Assembly: GCA_965260935.1 (NCBI GenBank) | Contig: OZ253374.1 | Coordinates: forward strand, 806,001 to 870,000 | Source of the DNA: JBBROS01 sp965260935 | GTDB lineage: Bacteria; Pseudomonadota; Alphaproteobacteria; Acetobacterales; Acetobacteraceae | DNA: 64,000 bases | Direction of reading: 5' to 3' | Part shown: one piece after another, positions 17,129 to 25,437 of the stretch | How the letters are laid out: each line of letters starts with the position of its first letter | Position numbering within the stretch: the stretch's first letter is position 1 | Program-made: the position numbers and the translations under genes | Notes under the pieces: generated by a model | Told to the model about the DNA's origin: nothing | The model's input: only the letters and a program-made list of their open reading frames with translations | Database searches by the model: none

Positions 17129-18157
17129 TCAGGCGGCGCGCTTCAGCAGCCCTTGCGCCACGACGGTCTCGGCGATCTGCACCGCGTTCAGGGCCGCGCC
17201 CTTGCGAAGGTTGTCGGACACGCACCAGAATTGCAGGCCGTGCTCGACGGTCGGGTCCTTGCGGATGCGGCTGACGTAGGTGGCGTCCTCGCCGACGCTG
17301 TCGATGGGCGTGACGTAGCCGCCGTCGTCGCGGCTGTCCTGCACCACGATGCCGGGGGCGTCGCGAAGGGCGGCGCGGGCCTCGGCGACCGTGACCGGCT
17401 GGTGGAACTCGACATTGACCGCCTCCGAATGGCCAATGAAGACGGGAACGCGGACGCAGGTGGCGGCGACCAGGATGTCGGGACCCAGGATCTTGCGGGT
17501 CTCGACGGCCATCTTCCATTCCTCCTTGGTGGAGCCGTCTTCCATGAACTTGTCGATATGGGGGATGCAGTTGAAGGCGATCTGCTTGGTGAACTCCTGC
17601 GGGCGCACCGGGTCGTTGACGTAGATGGCGCGCGATTGGGACCAAAGCTCGTCCATGCCGTCCTTGCCGGCGCCGCTGACGGACTGGTAGGTGGCGACCA
17701 CGATGCGTTTCACGTGAAACCTGTCGTGCAGGGGCTTGAGCGCCACGACCATCTGGATGGTGCTGCAGTTCGGGTTGGCGACGATGCCGCGGCGGATGCG
17801 CGACAAGGCCTCCGGGTTCACTTCCGGGACGACGAGGGGAACGTCGTGCTCCATGCGGAACTGGCTGGTGTTGTCGATGACGAGGCAGCCGGACTTGGCG
17901 GCGCGGGGGGCATGGACGGCGCTGACGCTGGCGCCGGGGCTGAACAGGGCGATGTCCCAGCCGGCGAAGTCGAACGTGTCCAGGTTGCGGACCTTGAGCA
18001 CCTGCTTCTCGCCGAAGCTGACCTCCTGGTTGGCGGAGCGGGCGGAGGCGACGGCGGCGATCTCGGTTACCGGGAAGGCGCGTTCGGCCAGGGTCTTGAG
18101 GATCTCGCGCCCGACAGCGCCCGTGGCTCCGACGACCGCGACCCTGTAACCCGACAT
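17129..18157 (-). CDS. asd: Aspartate-semialdehyde dehydrogenase
   Basis: NADPH-dependent enzyme of 342 aa reducing aspartyl phosphate to the semialdehyde, the branch point to lysine/diaminopimelate, threonine and methionine. It shows the dinucleotide motif YRVAVVGATGAVGREIL at the N-terminus, the catalytic Cys in ANPNCSTIQMV near residue 130, and the VRVPVFIGHSEAVNVEF substrate segment. GGAGGG stands five bases before the chosen ATG; a longer start (MQWRAG) is possible but unlikely. It is divergent from the peptide transporter operon. Confidence 0.96.
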   Translation of the reverse strand: MSGYRVAVVGATGAVGREILKTLAERAFPVTEIAAVASARSANQEVSFGEKQVLKVRNLDTFDFAGWDIALFSPGASVSAVHAPRAAKSGCLVIDNTSQFRMEHDVPLVVPEVNPEALSRIRRGIVANPNCSTIQMVVALKPLHDRFHVKRIVVATYQSVSGAGKDGMDELWSQSRAIYVNDPVRPQEFTKQIAFNCIPHIDKFMEDGSTKEEWKMAVETRKILGPDILVAATCVRVPVFIGHSEAVNVEFHQPVTVAEARAALRDAPGIVVQDSRDDGGYVTPIDSVGEDATYVSRIRKDPTVEHGLQFWCVSDNLRKGAALNAVQIAETVVAQGLLKRAA

Positions 18158-18276
18158 GCCTGCCCTCCATTGCAAAACGATGCCCGGCTGTACTAGAGAT
18201 GACGGCTCAGTGACAAGCGCGGGTTTCGCATCGCCGGTCCGCGGGCGCGCTGGATCGATCTCGAAAGGACAGTTGC

Positions 18277-19878
18277 ATGAGCCTCCGTTCCCTCCTGCTT
18301 GCCGGGGCCGCCGCGTTCGGGCTGGTGGCCGGCGCTTCGCCGTCCGCCTCGGCCGCGACGCTGGTTTATTGCTCCGAAGGGTCGCCGGAGAACTTCAGCC
18401 CGATGCTGAACACGACGGGGACGACGTTCGACGCCAACCATCCGATCTATAGCCGGCTGATCGACTTCAAGCCGGGATCGACCGAGATCCAGCCCGGCTT
18501 GGCGAAAAGCTGGGACGTGTCGGACGACGGCAAGACCATCACGCTGCATCTGCGCCCGGGCGTGAAATGGCAGAGCAACAAGCAGTTCAAGCCGACGCGG
18601 GATTTCGACGCCGACGACGTGCTGTTCACCTTCCATCGGCAGAGCGACCCGGAGAACCCGTATTTCAAGGTCTCGGGCGGCAGCTACGACTACTACGGCG
18701 ACATGGGGCTGAAAGACCTGATCACGAAGATCGAGAAGGTCGATCCGATGACGGTGCGGTTCACGCTGTCGAAGCCGAACGCGCCGTTCCTGGCCGATCT
18801 CGCGATGGAGTTCGCGGACATCATGTCGGCCGAGTACGCCGACGTGATGCTGAAGGCCGGCACGCCGGAACAGATCGACCAGACGCCGATCGGCACCGGG
18901 CCGTTCACCCTGCTGGCCTATCAGCGGGACGCGACGGTGCGGTACCGCAAGTTCAAGGACTACTGGGGGACGCCGGCGAAGGTGGACAACCTCGTGTTCT
19001 CCATCACCAAGGACCCGGCGGTGCGGCTGGCCAAGCTCAGGGCCAACGAGTGCCAGGTGTCAGCCTATCCGTCGCCGGCGGACCTGCCGGCGATCCGGGC
19101 GGACAAGGCGCTGAAGCTGATGCAGCAGCCGGGGCTGAACATCGGTTATCTCGCGTTCAACGTGAAGAAGAAGCCGTTCGACGACGTGCGGGTGCGCAAG
19201 GCGCTGACGATGGCGATCGACCGGGAGGCGATCATCAAGGCGGTGTACCTCGGCGCGGGGGAGCCGGCGGTGAACCTGATCCCGCCGATCATGTGGGGCT
19301 ACAACAAGGACATCAAGGCGTGGCCGCACGACCCGGCGGCGGCGAAGACGCTGCTGGCCGAGGCCGGCTATCCGAACGGGTTCGACGCCGGGCTGTGGGC
19401 GATGCCGGTGCAGCGGCCGTATAACCCGGACGCGCGGCGGATCGGGGAGCTGATGCAGTCCGATTTGGCGAAGATCGGGGTGCGCGCGCACATCGTCAGC
19501 TACGAGTGGGGCGAGTACCGCAAGCGGGCGCAGGCGGGCGAGGGCGAGATGGTGCAATTCGGCTGGACCGGGGACAATGGCGACCCGGACAACTTCTTCA
19601 CCCCGCTCGCCGGGTGCGATGCGGCCCGCGTGGGCGGCGGCAACGTCGCCAAGTGGTGCGACCAGGACTTCGAAAAGCTGATCGACAAAGCGGCGATGTT
19701 GACCGATCAATCCGAGCGGGCGACGCTATACGAGCAGGCGCAGGTCATCATGCACGAGCAGTTGCCGTTCTACATGATCGCCCACTCCATCGCGTTCCAG
19801 CCGATGCGGAACAACGTCGAGGGCTACGTCATGAGCCCGTTCGGGCGGCACGATTTCGATGAGGTCGGCCTCCAGTAG
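18277..19878 (+). CDS. Dipeptide ABC transporter substrate-binding protein (DppA-like)
   Basis: Periplasmic SBP_bac_5 protein of 533 aa, first of a five-gene importer operon. The signal peptide ends around SASA-ATLVYCSEG. Typical DppA segments are visible: PENFSPMLNTTGTTFDANH, YSRLIDFKPGSTEIQPGLA, FDADDVLFTFHRQ, PIGTGPFTLLAYQRD, and the two-Cys region LAGCDAARVGGGNVAKWCD. It captures peptides or peptide-like ligands for the DppBCDF-type translocator. An AAAGGA site precedes the ATG. Confidence 0.93.
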   Translation: MSLRSLLLAGAAAFGLVAGASPSASAATLVYCSEGSPENFSPMLNTTGTTFDANHPIYSRLIDFKPGSTEIQPGLAKSWDVSDDGKTITLHLRPGVKWQSNKQFKPTRDFDADDVLFTFHRQSDPENPYFKVSGGSYDYYGDMGLKDLITKIEKVDPMTVRFTLSKPNAPFLADLAMEFADIMSAEYADVMLKAGTPEQIDQTPIGTGPFTLLAYQRDATVRYRKFKDYWGTPAKVDNLVFSITKDPAVRLAKLRANECQVSAYPSPADLPAIRADKALKLMQQPGLNIGYLAFNVKKKPFDDVRVRKALTMAIDREAIIKAVYLGAGEPAVNLIPPIMWGYNKDIKAWPHDPAAAKTLLAEAGYPNGFDAGLWAMPVQRPYNPDARRIGELMQSDLAKIGVRAHIVSYEWGEYRKRAQAGEGEMVQFGWTGDNGDPDNFFTPLAGCDAARVGGGNVAKWCDQDFEKLIDKAAMLTDQSERATLYEQAQVIMHEQLPFYMIAHSIAFQPMRNNVEGYVMSPFGRHDFDEVGLQ

Positions 19879-20883
19879 TTGCTGCGGCTGATCGCCCGGC
19901 GGCTGGCGCTGATCGTTCCCACGTTCATCGGCGTCACGCTGCTGGGCTTCGTGCTGATCCACTCCATCCCGGGCGACGCGGTGGAGGCCCGCGTCGGCGA
20001 GCGCGGCATGTCGCCGGAGCGGCTGGCCTATTTCCGGCATGAGCTGGGGCTGGACCAGCCGCTGTGGAAGCAGTTCCTCGATTACGAGGGGCAGTTGCTG
20101 CGCGGCGACCTTGGCCATTCCTACGTGACGCACGAGAGCGTCTGGAACGAGTTCGCCACCTTGTTCCCGGCCACCGTGGAGCTGTCGGTTTGCGCCTTGG
20201 CGTTCGCCATCGCGGTCGGCTTGCCGCTCGGCGTGCTGGCGGCGGTGCGGCGCGGCTCGGCGTTCGATTACGGGCTGATCGGCGTGTCCGTGACCGGCGC
20301 CTCGATGCCGATCTTCTGGTGGGGGTTGATGGCGATCCTGGTGTTCTCGGTCAGCCTTGGGTGGACGCCGGTCTCGGGGCGGATCGATGTCGCGTACTAC
20401 GTCGAGCCTTGGTCCGGCTTCCTGCTGGTCGACTCGCTGCTGAGCGACGAGCCGGGGGCGTTCCTGTCCGTGGTGCGGCACCTGATCCTGCCGGCGATCG
20501 TGCTGGGGACCATCCCGCTGGCGACGATCGCGCGCATGACGCGGTCCTCGATGCTGGAAGTGCTGAACGAGGATTACGTGCGGACGGCGCGGGCCAAGGG
20601 ATTGGCGCCGGGCCGGGTCGTGGTGGTGCACGCGCTGCGGAACGCGCTGATCCCGGTGGTGACGGTGCTCGGGTTGCAGGTCGGCGCGCTGCTGGGGGGC
20701 GCGATCCTGACCGAGACGATCTTCTCCTGGCCCGGCGTCGGGCATTGGCTGGTGGAGAGCGTGCAGCGGCGGGACTACAACGTGCTGCAAGGGGGCACGC
20801 TGATCATTGCCGCACTGGTGATGCTGGTGAACCTTGGGGTGGACGTGTTGTACGGGGTCCTGAACCCGCGGTTGCGGCATTGA
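19879..20883 (+). CDS. Dipeptide ABC transporter permease (DppB-like)
   Basis: Inner-membrane permease of 334 aa with six helices in BPD_transp_1 topology. The N-terminus RRLALIVPTFIGVTLLGFVL and the EAA-loop region SMLEVLNEDYVRTARAKGL identify DppB/OppB. The TTG start abuts the TAG stop of the binding-protein gene directly, implying reinitiation. The stop is overlapped by the TTG start of the next permease gene. Confidence 0.93.
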   Translation: MLRLIARRLALIVPTFIGVTLLGFVLIHSIPGDAVEARVGERGMSPERLAYFRHELGLDQPLWKQFLDYEGQLLRGDLGHSYVTHESVWNEFATLFPATVELSVCALAFAIAVGLPLGVLAAVRRGSAFDYGLIGVSVTGASMPIFWWGLMAILVFSVSLGWTPVSGRIDVAYYVEPWSGFLLVDSLLSDEPGAFLSVVRHLILPAIVLGTIPLATIARMTRSSMLEVLNEDYVRTARAKGLAPGRVVVVHALRNALIPVVTVLGLQVGALLGGAILTETIFSWPGVGHWLVESVQRRDYNVLQGGTLIIAALVMLVNLGVDVLYGVLNPRLRH

Positions 20884-21740
20884 GCGCGGCGGCGTCCTCG
20901 CCGAACGCCGGGGCGTTGCGGCGGCTGCTGGAGAACCCGGCGGCGGCGGCGGGGCTCGCGATCATGGTCCTGCTGGTGGTTGTGGCAGCGCTGGCGCCGG
21001 TGATCGCGCCGCACGGGCCGGCGCAGCAGTTCCGCGAGCACTTGCTGGCGCCGCCGTTCCAGGATTGGACGTTCCCGCTCGGCACCGACGACCTTGGGCG
21101 GGACATGCTGACCCGGCTGATGTACGGTGCCCGGCTTTCGTTGCTGATCGGCACGTTCGTGGTGGCGCTGGCCTTGGCGTTCGGCGTCCTGCTGGGGTTG
21201 GTCGCGGCCTTTGCCGGGGGGGTGGTGGACATCGCCATCATGCGGCTGATGGACGTGCTGCTGGTGTTCCCGAGCCTGCTGCTGGCGATCGTGGTGGTGG
21301 CCATTCTCGGGCCGGGGCTGACGAACGCGATGCTGGCGGTGGCGGTGGTGCAATTGCCGGCTTACGTGCGGTTGTCGCGGGCGGCGGCGTTGAGCGAGAT
21401 GGCGCGGGAATACGTCGTGGCGACGCGGAGCGCGGGGGCCGGGGCGTTGCGGCTGATGCTGCTGGTGGTGCTGCCGAACTGTTTGGCGCCGCTGATCGTG
21501 CAGGCGACTTTGGGGTTTTCCGGGGCGATCCTGGATGCGGCGGCGCTCGGGTTTCTCGGGCTGGGGGCGCAGCCGCCGACGCCGGAGTGGGGGACGATGC
21601 TGGCCGACGCGTTGCAGTTCTACCAGCGGGCGTGGTGGCTGCTGACGTTTCCGGGGCTCGCGATCCTGGTCACGGTGATGGCGTTCAACCTGCTGGGGGA
21701 TGGGTTGCGCGACGCGCTTGACCCGAGGCTGCGGCGGTGA
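20880..21740 (+). CDS. Dipeptide ABC transporter permease (DppC-like)
   Basis: Second permease subunit, 286 aa. It has the OppC-type N-terminal helix (AAAGLAIMVLLVVVAALAP), the LGTDDLGRDMLTRLMYGAR signature, and the EAA loop AREYVVATRSAGAGALRLM. The best start is TTG at 20880, overlapping the upstream stop by TTGA. It pairs with the DppB-like subunit to form the translocation pore. Confidence 0.92.
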   Translation: MSAAASSPNAGALRRLLENPAAAAGLAIMVLLVVVAALAPVIAPHGPAQQFREHLLAPPFQDWTFPLGTDDLGRDMLTRLMYGARLSLLIGTFVVALALAFGVLLGLVAAFAGGVVDIAIMRLMDVLLVFPSLLLAIVVVAILGPGLTNAMLAVAVVQLPAYVRLSRAAALSEMAREYVVATRSAGAGALRLMLLVVLPNCLAPLIVQATLGFSGAILDAAALGFLGLGAQPPTPEWGTMLADALQFYQRAWWLLTFPGLAILVTVMAFNLLGDGLRDALDPRLRR

Positions 21741-22717
21741 GCGCGCTGTTGGAGGTGGCCGGGCTGCATGTCCGGTTCGGCGGGTTCCAGGCGGTCGAGG
21801 GGGTGGACCTGTCGGTGTCCGAGGGGGAGGTGCTCTGCGTCGTGGGCGAATCCGGGTCGGGCAAGAGCGTCTCGATGCTGGCGGTAATGGGCCTGCTGCC
21901 AGGCACGGCGGCGGTGGCGGCGGAGCGGGTGGCGTTCCGGGGCGACGACCTGCTGCGCGCGGGGGCGCGGCGGCGGCGGCGGCTGACCGGGCGGGACATG
22001 GCGATGGTGTTCCAGGAGCCGACCACGTCGCTTAACCCTTGCTTCACGATTGGCTGGCAAATTCGGGAAGCGTTGCGGACGCATCATGCGGTGCCCCGGA
22101 GCCAGACGCGGGCGCGGGCGGCGGCGCTGCTGGGGCAGGTGGGGGTGCCGGGGCCGGAGCAGCGGCTGCGGGCGTTCCCGCACCAGCTTTCGGGCGGGCT
22201 GAACCAGCGGGCGATGATCGCGATGGCGATTGCCTGCAACCCGGCGCTGCTGATCGCGGACGAGCCGACGACGGCGCTGGACGTGACGGTGCAGAAGGGG
22301 GTGCTGGAGCTGCTGGTGGGCTTGCAGCGGGACCGGGGGATGGGGCTGGTGCTGATCACGCACGACATGGGGGTGGTGGCGGAGACGGCGCAGCGGGTGC
22401 AGGTGATGTATGCCGGGCAGGTGATGGAGGAGCAGGCGGCGGGGCCTTTGTTCCGGCATCCGCGGCATCCTTACACGGCGGCGTTGCTGGACGCGTTGCC
22501 GGAGCGGGCGGAGGGGAAGGCCCGGCTGCCGACCATCCCGGGGGTGGTGCCCGGGGCGGGGGACCGGCCTTCGGGGTGCCTGTTCGCGCCGCGGTGCGCG
22601 CATCGGACGGGGCGGTGCGACGCGGAGCGACCGGCGTTGCGGACGGCAATGGGGGCGCGGCTGCGGTGCCATTACCCGCTCGACGACGCGGGGCGGCCGA
22701 CGGGGCGGGCGGGATGA
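21737..22717 (+). CDS. Dipeptide ABC transporter ATP-binding protein (DppD-like)
   Basis: ATPase subunit of 326 aa. Walker A GESGSGKSV, the LSGGLNQRAMIAMAI signature (Gly-Gly-Leu-Asn in place of Gly-Gly-Gln), Walker B LLIADEPTTALD and the H-loop ITHDMG are present. The C-terminal oligopeptide-transport extension with Cys-containing CLFAPRCAHRTGRCD is the Oligo_HPY region, which in some homologues binds an Fe-S cluster. GTG start overlaps the permease stop. Confidence 0.93.
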   Translation: MSALLEVAGLHVRFGGFQAVEGVDLSVSEGEVLCVVGESGSGKSVSMLAVMGLLPGTAAVAAERVAFRGDDLLRAGARRRRRLTGRDMAMVFQEPTTSLNPCFTIGWQIREALRTHHAVPRSQTRARAAALLGQVGVPGPEQRLRAFPHQLSGGLNQRAMIAMAIACNPALLIADEPTTALDVTVQKGVLELLVGLQRDRGMGLVLITHDMGVVAETAQRVQVMYAGQVMEEQAAGPLFRHPRHPYTAALLDALPERAEGKARLPTIPGVVPGAGDRPSGCLFAPRCAHRTGRCDAERPALRTAMGARLRCHYPLDDAGRPTGRAG

Positions 22718-23652
22718 CGGTGCTGGAGGCGGAGGAGGTCACCCGCCATTACCTGTCCGGCGGGAAAACGTTGCGGGCGGTGGATGGGGTGTCGTTCCGG
22801 CTCGGGGCGGGGGGAACGCTGGCCGTGGTGGGGGAGTCGGGGTGCGGGAAATCGACGCTGGCGCGGGTGGCGGCGTTGATGGAGCCGCCGACGTCGGGAA
22901 CGGTGGCGATTGCCGGGGAGGCGGCGGCGGGGCGGGCGCGGCGGCGATTGCAGTTGCAGAACCAGATGGTGTTCCAGAACCCTTACGCGTCCTTGAACCC
23001 GCGGCGAACGATCGGGGAGGCGTTGATCGAGCCGCTCGCGATCAACCGGCGGGGGTCACGGGCCGAGCGGGCGGCGGACGCGCGGCAGATGCTGGACCGG
23101 GTGGGGCTGCGTCCGGAGGCGTTCGACCGCTACCCGCACCAGTTCTCGGGCGGGCAGCGGCAACGGGTGGCAATCGCGCGGGCATTGATGCTGCGGCCCC
23201 GCGTGGTGACGGCGGACGAGCCGGTTTCGGCGCTGGACGTGTCGGTGCAGGCGCAGGTCTTGAACTTGATGCGCGATTTGCAGGACGAGTTGGGGATCGC
23301 TTACCTGTTCATCAGCCACGACATTTCCGTGGTGCGGCACATGGCGCAGGACGTGCTGGTGATGTATGCGGGGCGGCCTGCGGAGCAGGGGCCGCGCGGG
23401 GCGGTGCTGGAGCGGCCTCGGCATCCGTATACGCAGTTGCTGCTGGCGTCGACGCCGTTCGTGGACCCGGCGCGGCGCAAGCCGGCGGCAGCGGTGCGGG
23501 GGGAGCCGCCTTCGGTGATGGAGCCTATTCCGGGGTGCGCGTTCGCCAGCCGGTGCCCTCATGCGACGGAGCGGTGCCGGGTGGAGCGACCGATGTTGCG
23601 GGACGTGGATGGGCGGATGGCGGCTTGCCATTACGCGGAGGCGATGGGGTAA
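22714..23652 (+). CDS. Dipeptide ABC transporter ATP-binding protein (DppF-like)
   Basis: Second ATPase subunit, 312 aa, completing the importer. Walker A GESGCGKST, Q-loop region QMVFQNPYASLNPRRTIGE, signature FSGGQRQRVAIARAL, Walker B VVTADEPVSALD and H-loop ISHDIS are all canonical, and the C-terminus has the PGCAFASRCPHATERC Cys cluster. ATGA overlap with the upstream ATPase. No terminator-like hairpin was seen in the 130 bases that follow. Confidence 0.93.
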   Translation: MTVLEAEEVTRHYLSGGKTLRAVDGVSFRLGAGGTLAVVGESGCGKSTLARVAALMEPPTSGTVAIAGEAAAGRARRRLQLQNQMVFQNPYASLNPRRTIGEALIEPLAINRRGSRAERAADARQMLDRVGLRPEAFDRYPHQFSGGQRQRVAIARALMLRPRVVTADEPVSALDVSVQAQVLNLMRDLQDELGIAYLFISHDISVVRHMAQDVLVMYAGRPAEQGPRGAVLERPRHPYTQLLLASTPFVDPARRKPAAAVRGEPPSVMEPIPGCAFASRCPHATERCRVERPMLRDVDGRMAACHYAEAMG

Positions 23653-23784
23653 GGAGGGGGGCGCTGGCGGCTGGCGTTCGGGCTGATTCGGTTTGGGCTG
23701 TTTCCGCCGGTTGGGTGCGGGGGTTTCCGGCATGTTCGTCGGGCTTAGACTTGTATCGCCCTGACTGTGCCAGATGATTGCAGT

Positions 23785-24114
23785 CTAGCCAGCCGGAGTC
23801 TTCCTGGCTTCCGTGTAGGCCCGCAGGATGGCGTTGATCCGGGTTTGCCAGCCGCGTCCGGTGGAGCGGAAGTGCTCGATCAGGTCGGCGTCGAGCCGGA
23901 TGCTGATGGGAACCTTGGATTTCGGGATCACCAATTCAGCGCGTTCATACCAGTCGTGCGGAACATCGTCCCAATCAGGATCGTTGGCGGTGGCTCGCTC
24001 CACGTCTTCGTCGGACATCGCTTTAATGCGGGCGATGTCGGTGCGGTCCTCGCCACGTTCGGCCATCTCCCAAAGCTCATCCGCCGTATAGCGCCTGATA
24101 TCCTCTTCGTTCAT
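23785..24114 (-). CDS. brnA: BrnA-type antitoxin
   Basis: A 109-aa antitoxin with an acidic N-terminal toxin-binding half (RYTADELWEMAERGED, IARIKAMSDEDVER) and a C-terminal ribbon-helix-helix domain PISIRLDADLIEHFRSTGRGWQTRINAILRAY. It lies downstream of brnT and overlaps its 3' end by 38 bases, the normal toxin-first order of the family. The RHH domain is expected to bind the operon promoter as antitoxin or complex and repress it. Confidence 0.88.
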   Translation of the reverse strand: MNEEDIRRYTADELWEMAERGEDRTDIARIKAMSDEDVERATANDPDWDDVPHDWYERAELVIPKSKVPISIRLDADLIEHFRSTGRGWQTRINAILRAYTEARKTPAG

Positions 24115-24352
24115 TTTCCCATGCCCTCCGGAGCGAGATGATCCGAGTGACGTCGCCGCGCATCGTATCGATGACGGTGGCGTCGATGCCGTAAATGAGA
24201 CCGGTAGCGGAGAAGCGCTGCTCCCCGTCTTTGCCTAGCTTTGCCGCGCCCTCGACGTGGGCATTGTTGAATATCTGATTGACGTCAATGGAATCGAACT
24301 CGTGTTTTCTGATGTTGGACAACCTTTTGCTTTCGTCCCACTCGAACTCCAT
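24077..24352 (-). CDS. brnT: BrnT-type ribonuclease toxin
   Basis: A 91-aa toxin of the RelE-like BrnT family. It begins MEFEWDESKRLSNIRKHE and continues with IFNNAHVEGAAKLGKDGEQRF and a C-terminal ITRIISLRRAWENERRGYQ, matching the family motifs for the RNase active site. The upstream frame is open, but this ATG is the usual family start. Together with brnA it forms a type II toxin-antitoxin pair next to a nested insertion-sequence cluster. Confidence 0.88.
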   Translation of the reverse strand: MEFEWDESKRLSNIRKHEFDSIDVNQIFNNAHVEGAAKLGKDGEQRFSATGLIYGIDATVIDTMRGDVTRIISLRRAWENERRGYQALYGG

Positions 24353-24361
24353 GTTTGCTGT

Positions 24362-24418
24362 CCTTGGCGAGGCTTGGTTCGTGCCAAGGGCTAGAACGTA
24401 TCGGACTCGTAACGTCAA
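24362..24418 (-). promoter_or_regulatory. Putative brnTA promoter and operator
   Basis: On the minus strand TTGACG (plus 24413-24418) and TCTAGC (plus 24390-24395) are separated by 17 bases. Immediately downstream, CCTTGGC (24362-24368) and GCCAAGG (24383-24389) form a 7-bp inverted repeat with a 14-base spacer, in the right place for autorepression by the BrnA ribbon-helix-helix domain. The -10 is weak. Confidence 0.35.
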
Positions 24419-24424
24419 CTCCAT

Positions 24425-24746
24425 AGCGGACCCGATTACCTCGGGAAATGTATATACTTAATGTATGTCTTATGTCAAATCGCTTATCAGACTTGGGCTG
24501 AACACCAGGGGGCAACAACGGTGCTCCTTGATGCTGACGCCGGAGCCGGGTTCGGTTGCGAACGTGGCCTGGTTGGACCGAATGGCAATGGGCGCCGGGC
24601 GGTTCTGGAGCGGTTGCGGCGTTCTTGCGCGCGGACGCCGCTGGCTTCGACGCCGTTTGCCGGGACAGTTCGAGCAGACGAGGCAAACGATCCTGTTCAC
24701 GCGCCATAACCATATCGCGGCGCTGACAGTCTATGCACCCGGACGT
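24425..24746. other. Intergenic region without a supportable gene
   Basis: About 320 bases between brnT and the left end of the IS4-family element. An AT-rich patch lies at 24440-24500. Short frames on both strands look like random GC-rich translations without domain features. Possibly decayed sequence. Confidence 0.4.
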
Positions 24747-25250
24747 GCTAACCGCAATACTGTTCATTTAGGTGGTTAGCCACCCTATATCCGTTGATCA
24801 GGTTTTTTTAGGATCGACAGCGATGGCGGGTGTTCCCGCCGGCCTTCCGGCCGGCGTTCGTGTCAGCGACCACATCAGCCTCGGCGTGATCGCCAAGACG
24901 TTCCCGCCGGATCGGGTGCAGCAGGTCCTGGCCGAGACCGGCAAGACGAGCGAGCGCGAGCGCGATCTGCCGGCTCAGGTGATGATCTACTACGCCATCG
25001 CCATGGCGCTGTACATGGGGTCCAGCACCCGCGAGGTGCTGCGCTGCTTGCTAGAAGGCTTGCGCTGGCTGTGGGGCGCCGACGCGGTCAAGGTGGCGGG
25101 CAAGAGCGGCATCTCGCAGGCGCGCAGCCGCCTGGGCGAGATGCCGCTGCGCCGGCTCTTTGAGCAGGTCGTGCAGCCGGTGGCGACGCGCGCCACCAAG
25201 GGGGCGTGGTATCGAGAGTGGCGGCTGGTGAGCCTGGACGGCTCCAGCCT

Positions 25251-25257
25251 GGATGTG
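25251..25257. repeat. Target-site duplication, left copy (IS21 element)
   Basis: GGATGTG immediately before the left end of the IS21-family element; the identical 7-mer follows the right end at 27890-27896. Confidence 0.9.
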
Positions 25258-25437
25258 TGCGTAATCCGGTGCATGGCGATCACTGATTCCGTTTGATGCC
25301 GATCACCCAATCCGTTTGATCGCGATCACTGGTTCCAGTGATGGCGATCATCGTGACGATGGCGGCGGCGTATCCGGTGCGGCTGGCAGTTCTCAACCAG
25401 GGGTAGAGTTGTTCTTTGCGGACAGCAGGGGACGACA

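Noticed and set aside
24465..24779. Short plus-strand frame of 104 codons between brnT and the IS4 element
   Set aside because: No ribosome site, no family resemblance, and it runs into the IS4 left terminal repeat.
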